64,000 nucleotides of DNA, taken from the NCBI GenBank assembly GCA_963709075.1, contig CAVPUY010000009.1:992001-1056000 (forward strand), given 5' to 3'. The notes below the pieces were generated by a model. It saw only the letters and a program-made list of their open reading frames with translations. It ran no database searches and was not told where the DNA came from. Position numbers and translations under genes: made by a program. The stretch comes from Palsa-506 sp963709075. GTDB lineage: Bacteria > Actinomycetota > Actinomycetes > Streptosporangiales > Streptosporangiaceae. Position 1 is the stretch's first letter, and each line of letters opens with the position of its first letter. This document shows positions 21,259 to 29,484 of this stretch, piece by piece.

Positions 21259-21997
21259 CCAGCCCGCCGGAGGCACGGATGTTCTGCCCGGTGATCCAGC
21301 GCGCATCGTCGCTCACCAGGAGCGCCACCACGTCGGCGATGTCCGCGGGCTGGCCGAGGCGGCGGAGGGCGGTCTGCGCGGCAATCCGCTCGCGCACGTC
21401 CTCGGCGGGATTAGCGGTCCGGAACATCTCGGTGTCCGTCGCGCCGGGGGAGACCGAGTTGACGGTGATCTCCCGCTCGCCAAGCTCATAAGCGGCAACG
21501 CGGCTTACCAGCTCGAGCGCGGCCTTGCTGGCCGCGTATACCGCCATGCCGGGACCGTTGAGCACCGTGTTCACCGTCGAGATGTTCACGATGCGGCCGC
21601 CATCCCTGAGCCGCCTGGCCGCCTCGCGGATCAGGATGAACGGGCTCCTGACATTCGCGGTCATCACCGAGTCGAAGTCCTCGTCGCTGGTTTCCAGGAT
21701 CATGCCGGTGCCCGCCACGGCCGCGTTGTTGATCAGGATGTCCAGCGGTCCGGTGATCGCCTCGGCCTGCCCGAACAGCTGGCGAGCCGCATCCGGCTCG
21801 CGGAGATCGGCCGCCAGCGCCGCCGCCAGGCCGCCGCCGGCGGTTATCGCGGCCACGACCTCGGCGGCGGCATCCTTGCTGGCCGCGTAGCTCAGCAGCA
21901 CGTGTGCGCCATCGGCCGCCAGCCGCTCCGCGATGGCCCGGCCGATGCCCCGCGACCCACCGGTCACCAGTGCCGCCTTGCCTTCCAGTCCCGCCAT
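21254..21997 (-). CDS. SDR family oxidoreductase (FabG-like)
   Basis: A classical short-chain dehydrogenase of 247 residues: cofactor motif TGGSRGIG at 12-19, NNAA near 90, catalytic Ser in VNIST, YAASK (Tyr-x-x-x-Lys) near 154, and a C-terminal ITGQNIRASGGLA. The Arg after the glycine motif suggests NADP(H) preference. Generic members reduce 3-oxo or keto groups; nothing nearby fixes the substrate. The last codons run into the tandem repeat at 21150-21258. Apparently monocistronic. Confidence 0.88.
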   Translation of the reverse strand: MAGLEGKAALVTGGSRGIGRAIAERLAADGAHVLLSYAASKDAAAEVVAAITAGGGLAAALAADLREPDAARQLFGQAEAITGPLDILINNAAVAGTGMILETSDEDFDSVMTANVRSPFILIREAARRLRDGGRIVNISTVNTVLNGPGMAVYAASKAALELVSRVAAYELGEREITVNSVSPGATDTEMFRTANPAEDVRERIAAQTALRRLGQPADIADVVALLVSDDARWITGQNIRASGGLA

Positions 21998-22254
21998 GCA
22001 CCCCAGCTTGCCATGAGCCGGTACATGGCTGACGTAAACGCCGAGTCTGAATCGTTACCTTGCGAACAAATATCTGGCTCTTTTGAATGCAACGTGAGCA
22101 TCCGCCCCGGCGTCTGTTGTTTGGTAGTCGCTCGCCACAACCGTGGCGTAATGCCGCTCGCGGCCGGGCCAATATCGTTGCTTGGGCTTTCCGGCTAGCG
22201 CGGCAGCCCAGGTCAGGCGTAGCGGAACGGACGACAGCCGAGGAGAAGAGGGCC

Positions 22255-23757
22255 ATGAAAAGACCACGACCGAGGCTGCGGTACGCGGCCATCGCCGTCG
22301 CCGCGACCGCGCTGGCGGCGACCGCGCTTGCGGCCACCGCGCCGCTGCGGGCAATGGCTGCCCAGGCCGGGGCGCCAGGACCGTCCGTGCACCTGATCGC
22401 CGCGCAGAAAACTGTTACCCTGCAGCGATTCGGGCGCTTCGTGTACTTCGATCCCGGTATCTACGTGGAATCGCTCGGCTCCCCGCTGCAGTTCGACGTG
22501 CAGCGGGCTAGCTACACCAAGCCGGTCACCATCTCGGAGATCATCCACCTTCCCGGCGGCGGCACCGAGGTCAGGCCCCTCCCGGCCAGCGTGCTTGATG
22601 GCCTGGCCGGGCTGAAGAGGTTCGTGCACCTCACCGTGACGAACTCCAAGGGCACGGTGGTCGCGTCGAAGCGCATCACGTTCTGCCCGGACGTTTACGA
22701 CCCGCAGCGGGCGACCCCGAACAGCCCCACTACCTCGCCTTTCCCGAACTCCGGCTGCGTGTCGGACCCCTTCCAGATATCCACCGCCTGGGGTGTCCAG
22801 CAGGGCTGGGGCGTTGACCCAGTCGAGTTCAGTAACCAGAATTACCGGCTCCGGCTCGGCACCTACCAGGTCACCGCGACTATCACCAGCAAGTACCAGA
22901 AGCTGCTGAACATTTCGGCGGCCGACGCCACCGCGCACGTCACGGCCATCGTGGTAAAGGGAACCGGCTGCTGCGGCCCGGCCCGCCACCGGGCCCGCGG
23001 CCGGAGCGGGACGCTGCCGAAGCTGCCGACGGCGCCGGCCATGAAGAACCCGCCACGGGACGTGCTCCCGGACCTGACGCCCGCCCCGTCGTGGGGGATC
23101 AGTGTCAGCCACATCAGGAAGACCAAGACGAGCCCGTCGAGGAACGAGCTCGATTTCGGTGCCACGGTGTGGATCGGCGGCCGTGGCCCGCTGGATGTTG
23201 AAGGCTTCCGCTCCAACGGCTCGCCGATCATGAAGGCCTACCAGTACTTCTTCCGGAATGGCCACGTCGTCGGCCGGGTGCGCGCTGGGACCATGGGCTT
23301 CGACTCGCTCAAGGGTCACAATCACTGGCACTTCGAGCAGTTCGCCAGGTACCAGCTGCTCAACTCCGCCAAGTCGGTGGCCTTGCGCAGCCACAAGGTG
23401 GGATTCTGCATCGCCCCGACCGACGGGGTGAACCTGCTGCTGCCACATGCCGTGTGGCAGCCGTCGTTCACCGGCTTCGGCGGCGCATGCGGCACGCCCA
23501 CGGCGCTGTGGGTGCAGGAGGAACTCCCGCTTGGCTGGGGCGACACGTACTTCCAGTCCGTCGCCGGCCAGGACTTCAACATCACTCACCTGCCGAACGG
23601 CACTTACTACATAGAGGTGATCGCTAACCCGGAGAAGGTCTTGCACGAGTCGAACACCGGCAACGACGTCTCGCTCCGTAAGGTGATCCTCGGCGGTACC
23701 CGCAGCCACCGGACCGTACGGGTGCCGGCCTATCACGGCATCGACCCAGAGGGCTGA
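22255..23757 (+). CDS. Secreted lysyl-oxidase-domain protein
   Basis: A 500-residue protein with an N-terminal signal peptide (MKRPRPRLRYAAIAVAATAL followed by an Ala-rich core, cleavage near residue 37), a beta-sandwich-like N-terminal half with paired cysteines (FCPDVYDP..., NSGCVSDPF), a basic linker, and a C-terminal lysyl oxidase-like domain (about 285-490). The copper-site block GHNHWHFEQFARYQL and the YYIEVIANPEKVLHESNTGN block match lysyl oxidase PF01186. In animals this family oxidises lysines to form cross-links; bacterial members are exported and little studied. AGGAG nine bases before ATG 22255 sets the start; the longer reading has no signal peptide at its start. A strong hairpin follows the stop. 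Confidence 0.82.
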   Translation: MKRPRPRLRYAAIAVAATALAATALAATAPLRAMAAQAGAPGPSVHLIAAQKTVTLQRFGRFVYFDPGIYVESLGSPLQFDVQRASYTKPVTISEIIHLPGGGTEVRPLPASVLDGLAGLKRFVHLTVTNSKGTVVASKRITFCPDVYDPQRATPNSPTTSPFPNSGCVSDPFQISTAWGVQQGWGVDPVEFSNQNYRLRLGTYQVTATITSKYQKLLNISAADATAHVTAIVVKGTGCCGPARHRARGRSGTLPKLPTAPAMKNPPRDVLPDLTPAPSWGISVSHIRKTKTSPSRNELDFGATVWIGGRGPLDVEGFRSNGSPIMKAYQYFFRNGHVVGRVRAGTMGFDSLKGHNHWHFEQFARYQLLNSAKSVALRSHKVGFCIAPTDGVNLLLPHAVWQPSFTGFGGACGTPTALWVQEELPLGWGDTYFQSVAGQDFNITHLPNGTYYIEVIANPEKVLHESNTGNDVSLRKVILGGTRSHRTVRVPAYHGIDPEG

Positions 23758-23765
23758 GTCAGGCT

Positions 23766-23807
23766 GACGGTGCCCGGGGCCGCCGGATGGCGGCACCGGG
23801 CACCGTC
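23766..23807 (+). terminator. Hairpin terminator after the lysyl-oxidase-like gene
   Basis: A 12-bp perfect outer stem (GACGGTGCCCGG / CCGGGCACCGTC) with an inner GCCGCC-GGAT-GGCGGC stem, starting nine bases after the stop. Very stable, no T-run. Confidence 0.75.
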
Positions 23808-23867
23808 ATCGGTACGCACCGCCGCGTCGGCCGTACCGGGCCGGCCGGACAGCGAGAGGTGCGTCAG

Positions 23868-25108
23868 ATGAGCAGAACGGTCTTGCGCGGCGGGCGGGTT
23901 TTCGACGGCACCGGCAGCCCGGCAGCGTCCGCCGACGTGGTGATCGAGTCCGGCCGGATCCTGGATGTCGGTTCCGGCCTGGACGGCGACGAGCAGGCCG
24001 ACGTATCCGGGCTGACGCTGCTGCCCGGGTTCTTCGACTGCCATGTGCATGTCATGAGTTCCGGTGTTGACCTGCTTCGGCGCATGCAGCAGCCATTTTC
24101 CTACCCGTTCTTCGAGGCGGCGGCGCACCTGCGGGCGACGCTGGACTGCGGGATCACCACCGTCCGCGACGCGGGCGGCGCCGACCTGGGGATCAAGCGC
24201 GCGGTCGACGACGGGCTGATCGACGGCTCGCGGCTGCGGATAGCGATTACGGCGCTGAGCCAGACGGCCGGGCACGGCGACGGCTGGCTCCCGTCCGGGC
24301 TATCGGTGTCGCTGCGCGTGCCCCATCCCGGCCGGCCAAGCGGGATCGTGGACGGCCCGGAGGAGATGCGCAAGCGGGTCAGGGAGATCGTCCGGGCCGG
24401 CGCCGACGTGATCAAGGTGTGCACGTCCGGCGGAGTGCTCTCGCCCAGGGACAACCCCCGGCACGCGCACTTCCGGCCGGACGAGCTGTCCGCGCTGCTC
24501 GCCGAGGCGGTCGCCGCCGACCTCCCGGTGATGGCGCACGCGCAGGCGACCGAGGGCATCAAGAACGCGATCCGCGCGGGCGTCCGGTCCGTCGAGCACG
24601 GCATCTACCTCGACGACGAGGCGATCTCCATGATGCGGTCGGCAGGCACCTGGCTGGTGCCGACGCTAGTCGCCCCGTTTGCCGTGCTCGAGGCGGCCAG
24701 CAGCGGAGTTGAGCTGGCCGATGGCGTCGCGGCCAAGGCGCAGGAGGTCATCGGGGCGCACCGCGAGTCGTTCGCCAGGGCGGTCGGGCCGGCGTCCAGA
24801 TAGCGATGGGCACCGACAGCGGCGTGGCGCCGCACGGGCAGAACCTTCGCGAGCTGGCCCTGATGGCAGCGGGCGGCATGTCCCCGCAGGAGGTGCTCGT
24901 GGCGGCCACCAGCTCGGCGGCCGACCTGCTCGGCATGCGGGACGAGGCGGGGACGCTCAGCCCGGGCAAGCGCGCCGACATCGTCGCGGTCGCCGGGGAC
25001 CCGTTCGACCTGGCGAACCTGAAGGCAAGCATCCGCGCCGTCTACAAGGACGGCCAGCTAGTCCGCGGCGAGCTGAGCCGTCCGCGGCCGAGCCGCCCGG
25101 CGAGCTGA
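23868..25108 (+). CDS. Amidohydrolase family protein, one frameshift
   Basis: A metal-dependent amidohydrolase of the imidazolonepropionase/prolidase-like subgroup. In order it shows RGGRVFDGTGSP, the metal-binding DCHVHV near residue 60, GITTVRDAGG, the carboxylated-lysine segment GADVIKVCTSGG near 180, VMAHAQ, SVEHGIYLDD, and after a frame change at about 24785 (one extra G in gtcgggccggcg) GVQIAMGTDSG, the last metal ligand, and the closing GTLSPGKRADIVAVAGDPF. Without the change the protein stops at 24803 and lacks the catalytic Asp. GAGAGG precedes ATG 23868. The last codons run into a 29-bp repeat. Substrate unknown; family members hydrolyse cyclic amides or dipeptides. Confidence 0.82.
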
Positions 25109-25196
25109 GCCCGCGGCCGAGCCGCCCGGCGAGCTGAGCCCGCGGCCGAGCCGCCCCGGCGAGCTGAGCCCGCGGCCGAGCCGCCCGCGGCTAGCT
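25077..25196. repeat. 29-bp tandem repeat, about four copies, between convergent genes
   Basis: A unit reading CGCGGCCGAGCCGCCCGGCG plus AGCTGAGCC is repeated about four times. It includes the stop of the amidohydrolase and reaches the stop of the convergent beta-helix gene. Each unit contains a small palindrome (GCGGC...GCCGC) and could act as a bidirectional transcription stop. Confidence 0.85.
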
Positions 25197-26285
25197 GAGC
25201 TTGGAGTCGATGATGACCGGGTGGCCCGCGCCGAGGAAGAAGATGCCGGGGTAACCCGCGGTATGGAAGCCGTCGCTGGGATTGTGGTGCAGCGTCGAGT
25301 GCGCGATCCGCAGGGTGCCGGTCCGGTCGTTGCTGACGAAGAAGATGGCACCGCCGCCCTCGTTGGCGTGGTTGTTCCTGATGATCGAGCCGCTGATCCG
25401 GACGGCGTACCGGTCTCCGTCGGTATAGATCGCGCCGCCGCTGCCGCCGCCGGGGGTGCCTGGCCTGGCCGGGTTGGCGCCTGAGCCGATCGCGCGGTTA
25501 TGCGCGAACAGGCTGTCCCGCACGTCCCAGGACACCCCGATGCTGCTCAGCGCGCCGCCGTTGGAGCAGACCCCGCGCCGGAACGTGTCGTGGATGATGT
25601 ACACCGGCCGTCCGCGGTACTCGCTCAGCGCGCGGATCGCGGCGCCGCCCAGATCCGGGCCGGCCGGATCGCAGCGGTTGCCGAGGAAACGGGAGTTGAT
25701 CACCCGAAGCCGGCCGCCGCGCGCAAAGATCGCGCCGCCGCCGCCCCCGTCGAAATGCCTGCCGGTCGAATTGCCATCCGCAAACGTCATGTTCTGCACC
25801 ACGAGCCTGGGCCTGGCCTGGTCGTCACAATGCGAGGTGGTCCACACCTGCCGCTTGTCGCAGGTGTCCATGTACAGGATCCGCCGGACGCCGCCGCCGC
25901 TCAGGGTCACCCTGCCGCCGCCGTCGAGCACCACCCGGCGGCTCGTGTTGCGCACCCTCGCGGTGGCCTTCAACGCGATCGTCACCGGGCCGGGCCCGCA
26001 GGAGAACGTGATCACGCCGCCGGCCCGCACGGCCCGCACGACTGCCCGCGACGTGCAACTGGCCGCGGTGCCGTTACCCACGACGTGATCCGGGTGAGCG
26101 ACGGCGACCAGCCCCGCCAGCCCCGCGGCCGGCCTCGCGGGATCAGCCCCCGGTGCGCCCGCGGCCGGCCACCGCGCCGACGAGAGCGCTGCCCGCTGCG
26201 GACCGGCTGCCGCCCCGCAGGCCGAAAGGGCAGCGCCCGCGGCAATCGCGGCCGCGAGCACGGTGGCACCACGCATGAATCGCAT
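25191..26285 (-). CDS. Exported parallel beta-helix lipoprotein
   Basis: A 364-residue protein with a lipoprotein signal: hydrophobic core AATVLAAAIAAGAA-like and lipobox LSAC (Cys at about residue 23). An Ala-rich spacer is followed by a right-handed parallel beta-helix with repeated strands and Gly/Asn ladders: RRVVLDGGGRVTLSGGG, LVVQNMTFADGN, GGGGGAIFARGGRLRVINSRF, GGALSSIGVSWDVRDSLFAHN, GGSGGAIYTD, GSIIRNNHANEGGGAIFF. Such proteins (polymorphic or CSLREA-like surface proteins) are cell-surface binding or polysaccharide-acting proteins. No catalytic signature is visible. Either Met1 or Met4 could be the start; no clear ribosome site is seen. Confidence 0.72.
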   Translation of the reverse strand: MRFMRGATVLAAAIAAGAALSACGAAAGPQRAALSSARWPAAGAPGADPARPAAGLAGLVAVAHPDHVVGNGTAASCTSRAVVRAVRAGGVITFSCGPGPVTIALKATARVRNTSRRVVLDGGGRVTLSGGGVRRILYMDTCDKRQVWTTSHCDDQARPRLVVQNMTFADGNSTGRHFDGGGGGAIFARGGRLRVINSRFLGNRCDPAGPDLGGAAIRALSEYRGRPVYIIHDTFRRGVCSNGGALSSIGVSWDVRDSLFAHNRAIGSGANPARPGTPGGGSGGAIYTDGDRYAVRISGSIIRNNHANEGGGAIFFVSNDRTGTLRIAHSTLHHNPSDGFHTAGYPGIFFLGAGHPVIIDSKLS

Positions 26286-26504
26286 GGGGCCACATGCTAG
26301 CCATGAAACCGGTGATTCTACGGACGTTTACGTCTATATCCTTCCGCGCGTCCATCCCGGCGGGCTGTCCTGACTGAGCACCGGCTGGAGCCCCGCGCCC
26401 GGCACCGCGGCCGACGTCCTCTCCGGTGAGCCGCGCCATCCAGGAACGCCGGCGGCTGGGGACTGGCCGCGGGGTTCCCGTTAAAAATCTGTCTGGGTTC
26501 TGAT

Positions 26505-27456
26505 GTCTTTTTCCAGGCCGGCACCCGACCCGGCGGCCTGCCCGGCGCCGGGCCGGCCGCCGGCCCGGCGGCTGCATCCAGTGGATGACGGCGCTGCTGC
26601 AGCCGCCGCACCTCGCCGCGATGATCGTCTACGTCGCCCCGTCGGATCCGTTCGAGGACAACCCGACCGGCGGGCACATCCCGTGGAAGATCTGCTGGCT
26701 GCGGATGCTGGACGGGCGCGTGCAGCAGTACGTGGAGGGCGTCGACTGGCCGCAGATCGCCTGGCACCTGCCGCTGGTCAGCATGGACTCAGCGGCCGGC
26801 TACCGGAGCGAGCACTGGCGGCGGCATTTCGCCCACCCGGTCAGCGACGCCGCGTTCTGGGACCCGGTCCGCTACCAGCCGCGGATCACCGAGGTGCAGG
26901 TCCCTGTGCTGCACATCATCGGCTGGTACGACGACGTCCAGCGCGGCACGATGACCAACTTCACCCGGCTGACCTCGGCCGCGGCGCCAGCCGCGGTGCG
27001 GGACAACCAGTGGCTGATCGTCGGGCCATGGGATCACCGCTGCACGAACACCCGTGAGCCGCAGCTTGGCGCGATCACTTCGGGCCGAGCGGGAGTGGGC
27101 CGCTTGCCCGGACGCAGTGGACCAGGTACTTCCTGGCCAGCGACGGTGGCGCAAATACCAGGCGCGGTGACGGCAGCCTCCGCCGGGAGCAGCCGCCGGC
27201 CGGCCAGCCGCCGCCGGACGTGATCCGCTACGACCCGGCCGACCCGCTGCTGCGGCCCGGCGAGATAGTGCAGTACGAGATCGACATGTGGAGTACCTCG
27301 CACGTGTTCCTGGCCGGCCATCAGATACGGCTTGAGGTCAGCTCGAGCGCGTTTCCTAAGTACGATCGCAACCTGAACACGGGCGGGCCGCTGGCGAGCG
27401 GCACCGAGATGACCACTGAGCCGAGGCAAGAACCAGGTACCGGGCAGGAGCAATGA
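26505..27456 (+). pseudogene. CocE/NonD (X-Pro dipeptidyl-peptidase) hydrolase remnant
   Basis: Fragments in different frames give the middle and late parts of a CocE/NonD acylase: GCIQWMTALLQPPHLAAM, YVAPSDPFEDN, WDPVRYQPRITEVQVPVLHIIGWYDD (acid residue), IVGPWDH (catalytic His), a gap, then VIRYDPADPLLRPGEI, VQYEIDMWSTSHVFLAGHQIRL and FPKYDRNLNTGG of the C-terminal jelly roll. The first half with the nucleophilic serine is missing, two segments are shifted and the C-terminus is cut before the usual end. A non-functional remnant. Confidence 0.7.
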
Positions 27457-27480
27457 CCGATTTCGGCGAAAGGACTCACG

Positions 27481-27798
27481 GTGCGCGATAAGGGCGCCGA
27501 GGAAGGCGACACGGTCGGCTTCCTGGCCGCTGACCGCGATTTCCACCTCGGCCTGCTCGGCGTGCTCGGCAACAGCCGCCTGGTCGAGATCGTGTCGCGG
27601 CTGCGCGACCAGGCCAGGCTCTACGGGCTGCCGATGCTCGCGCAGCGCGGCGAGCTGCGCGAGTCGGCCAGGGAGCACCGGCAGCTGGTTGATGCGATCT
27701 GCCGCCAGGATGCCGCGGCGGTCGCGGTCATCGCCACGCATCACCTGGAGCACACCCGCGGCATCTGGGCTGGCATAGCCGAGACGGCCGGCCAGTGA
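27481..27798 (+). CDS. FCD-domain fragment of a FadR/GntR-type regulator
   Basis: A 105-residue ORF that covers only the ligand-binding FCD domain of FadR-subfamily GntR regulators: DRDFHLGLL, GNSRLVEIVSRLRDQARLYGL, SAREHRQLVDAI and the HHLEHTRG histidine pair that binds the metal or effector. The winged-helix DNA-binding domain (about 75 residues) is absent. A GAAAGGA precedes GTG 27481, so it may be translated, but the first residues do not resemble a natural start. It overlaps the next gene by four bases (GTGA). Either a 5'-truncated remnant of the regulator of the cyclodeaminase gene or a stand-alone effector-binding protein; the former is more likely. Confidence 0.65.
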   Translation: MRDKGAEEGDTVGFLAADRDFHLGLLGVLGNSRLVEIVSRLRDQARLYGLPMLAQRGELRESAREHRQLVDAICRQDAAAVAVIATHHLEHTRGIWAGIAETAGQ

Positions 27799-28904
27799 GC
27801 AGCCGCCCGGCAGCCGGGCGGCTGGCGGCCGGCCGCGCGGCCCGCCGCCCGGCGGAGCCGCAGCCAGCCGCGGGGTTTCCGGCCACGATCGGGGCCGGCC
27901 TGCTGCGCAGGCTGGTGCCCATGCCGGACGCGATCGAGGCCAGCCGCCGCGCGTTCACCGCCGCCGCGGATGGCGAGATCACCGGGCCGCTGCGCACGTC
28001 CCTGTCCAGGCAGCGAGTGCTCGTGATGCCCGCCGAGCACTCGTCAGGCAGCGGCCTGATCAAGGTGATCAGCTTCCAGCCGGACGGCTGGGCGGTGGGG
28101 ATGCCCAGCATCGGCGGCGGAGTGCTGTGGATTGACGGACCGACCGGGCGGATCTCGGCCATGCTCGACGCGGCCGCGCTGACCGCGCTGCGCACCGGCG
28201 CCGCCAGTGGCCTGGCCACTTCGCTGCTCGCTCCGCCGTCCAGCCGGGTGCTGGCCATGCTCGGGGCCGGCGACCAGGCGGCGGATCAGGTCGCCGGAGT
28301 CTGCGCGGTCCGGCCGATCGGGGAGATCCGGGTGTACAGCAGGCGCAAGCGGCGCAGCGAGGAGCTGTGCGAGCGACTGCGCGCCGCGCATCCCGGCCGC
28401 ACCATCGGGCCGGCCGCGACGACCAGGCAGGCGGTGCGCGGCGCTGATGTCATCTGCGCGGCGACGAGATCGGCGGAGCCGCTCTTCGAGGCCGCGGACC
28501 TGGAGCCTGCCGCGCACATCAACGCCATCGGCGCGTACCGGCTGGACATGTCCGAGGTTCCGCCGGAGGCATTCGAGCGCGCGGGCGTGGTGGTCATCGA
28601 TCAGCTGGAGGCGGCGCTGGCCGAGGCCGGCGACCTGGTCCAGGCGCTGGACCGCGGCTGCCTGCGCCGCGCGGACCTGGTCGAGATCGGCTCGCTGCTG
28701 GCCGGCGGTGCCGCGCCGCCAGCCGGCCAGGCAGTGCGGCCGGCCGGCGCCGGCGGGCGGCCGGCCGGTGCCGGCGGGCGGCTCACCATCTTCAAGTCGG
28801 TGGGCATTGCCGCCCAGGACTGGGCAGTCTGCGAGCTTGCCGTCCGGCGCGCGCGGGAGGCCGGCCATATACCCGGCAAACCGGAAGACGGCGGCGCCGG
28901 GTGA
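27795..28904 (+). CDS. Ornithine cyclodeaminase / mu-crystallin family protein
   Basis: A 369-residue NAD(P)-dependent enzyme of the ornithine cyclodeaminase/mu-crystallin family. An Arg/Ala-rich N-terminal extension precedes the core: IEASRRAFTAAADGEI, GLIKVISFQPD, MLDAAALTALRTGAASGLAT, the Rossmann motif LAMLGAGDQAADQV, IRVYSRRKRR, ADVICAATRSAEPLF, INAIGAYRLDMSEV and KSVGIAAQDWAVCELAVRRA. Family reactions are ornithine to proline, alanine dehydrogenation or ketimine reduction; the substrate here is not evident. A (GCCGGCGCCGGCGGGCGGCCG)-type duplication near 28740 inserts Gly/Ala/Arg before the last helix. Coupled to the upstream FCD fragment by a four-base overlap. Confidence 0.83.
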   Translation: MSSRPAAGRLAAGRAARRPAEPQPAAGFPATIGAGLLRRLVPMPDAIEASRRAFTAAADGEITGPLRTSLSRQRVLVMPAEHSSGSGLIKVISFQPDGWAVGMPSIGGGVLWIDGPTGRISAMLDAAALTALRTGAASGLATSLLAPPSSRVLAMLGAGDQAADQVAGVCAVRPIGEIRVYSRRKRRSEELCERLRAAHPGRTIGPAATTRQAVRGADVICAATRSAEPLFEAADLEPAAHINAIGAYRLDMSEVPPEAFERAGVVVIDQLEAALAEAGDLVQALDRGCLRRADLVEIGSLLAGGAAPPAGQAVRPAGAGGRPAGAGGRLTIFKSVGIAAQDWAVCELAVRRAREAGHIPGKPEDGGAG

Positions 28905-29063
28905 GCCAGCCGAGCGGGAGCGCGGCCGGTGCCCGCCGGAGCGCGGCCGGCTGAGGTGGTGAATCCGCGCATCGCGCACCTTCCAGGGTGTGCGCTCGCG
29001 CGATCCATCACGTCCGGGCATGCGGCGGATTCGGCCCCGTGCGGGCACGGGTAGATTCGGGCT

Positions 29064-29243
29064 ATGAAGAAGCTTTTCGAGCTCCTGCTCTGCTTCATCC
29101 ATCCGCTCGCCGTCGTCCTGGTGTGGATCGACTTGCTGTCCCGCCAGGACATCGGGCGCGCCGTGAAAATTGCCTGGGCCATCTTCGTCCTCATCCCGCT
29201 GGTGCCGTTCATCTACGTGCTCACCGGCGGAGACCTGTGGTGA
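29064..29243 (+). CDS. 59-residue two-helix membrane protein (PLDc_N-like)
   Basis: ATG 29064 to TGA 29241-29243 encodes 59 residues with two predicted membrane helices: FELLLCFIHPLAVVLVWIDL and AWAIFVLIPLVPFIYVLTGG, joined by the loop SRQDIGRAVK. The pattern (helix, short D/R loop, W.I..LIPL.P..YVLTGG) resembles the phospholipase D-nuclease N-terminal domain found as small stand-alone membrane proteins in actinobacteria. Codon third positions are G/C-rich as in real genes of this window. No clear ribosome site. Function unknown. Confidence 0.65.
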   Translation: MKKLFELLLCFIHPLAVVLVWIDLLSRQDIGRAVKIAWAIFVLIPLVPFIYVLTGGDLW

Positions 29244-29484
29244 GACCGGCCCGGGTCTAGCGCTCCGGCCGCCGCCCTGGCCGGCCTCGCGAAGCGGCCG
29301 CGCCGTGCCCGCGCTTCGGCGATCAGGGAAAAGCCGCGGGTTTCCGGCCGGCAGCTGCGGCCAGATTTGAAACGGGAACCCCGGCGCAGCACCGGCCCGG
29401 CTTCCGGTGAGTTCCTGGGGCGGGGCCTGTCTGCACCATGTGCTAGTGGTTAATCAGGGAGTCGAGCAGATCAGGAGGATCGCT

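Noticed and set aside
26505..28904. Acylase remnant, FCD protein and cyclodeaminase considered as one catabolic operon
   Set aside because: The acylase lacks its catalytic half and several segments; only the FCD and cyclodeaminase genes are coupled.
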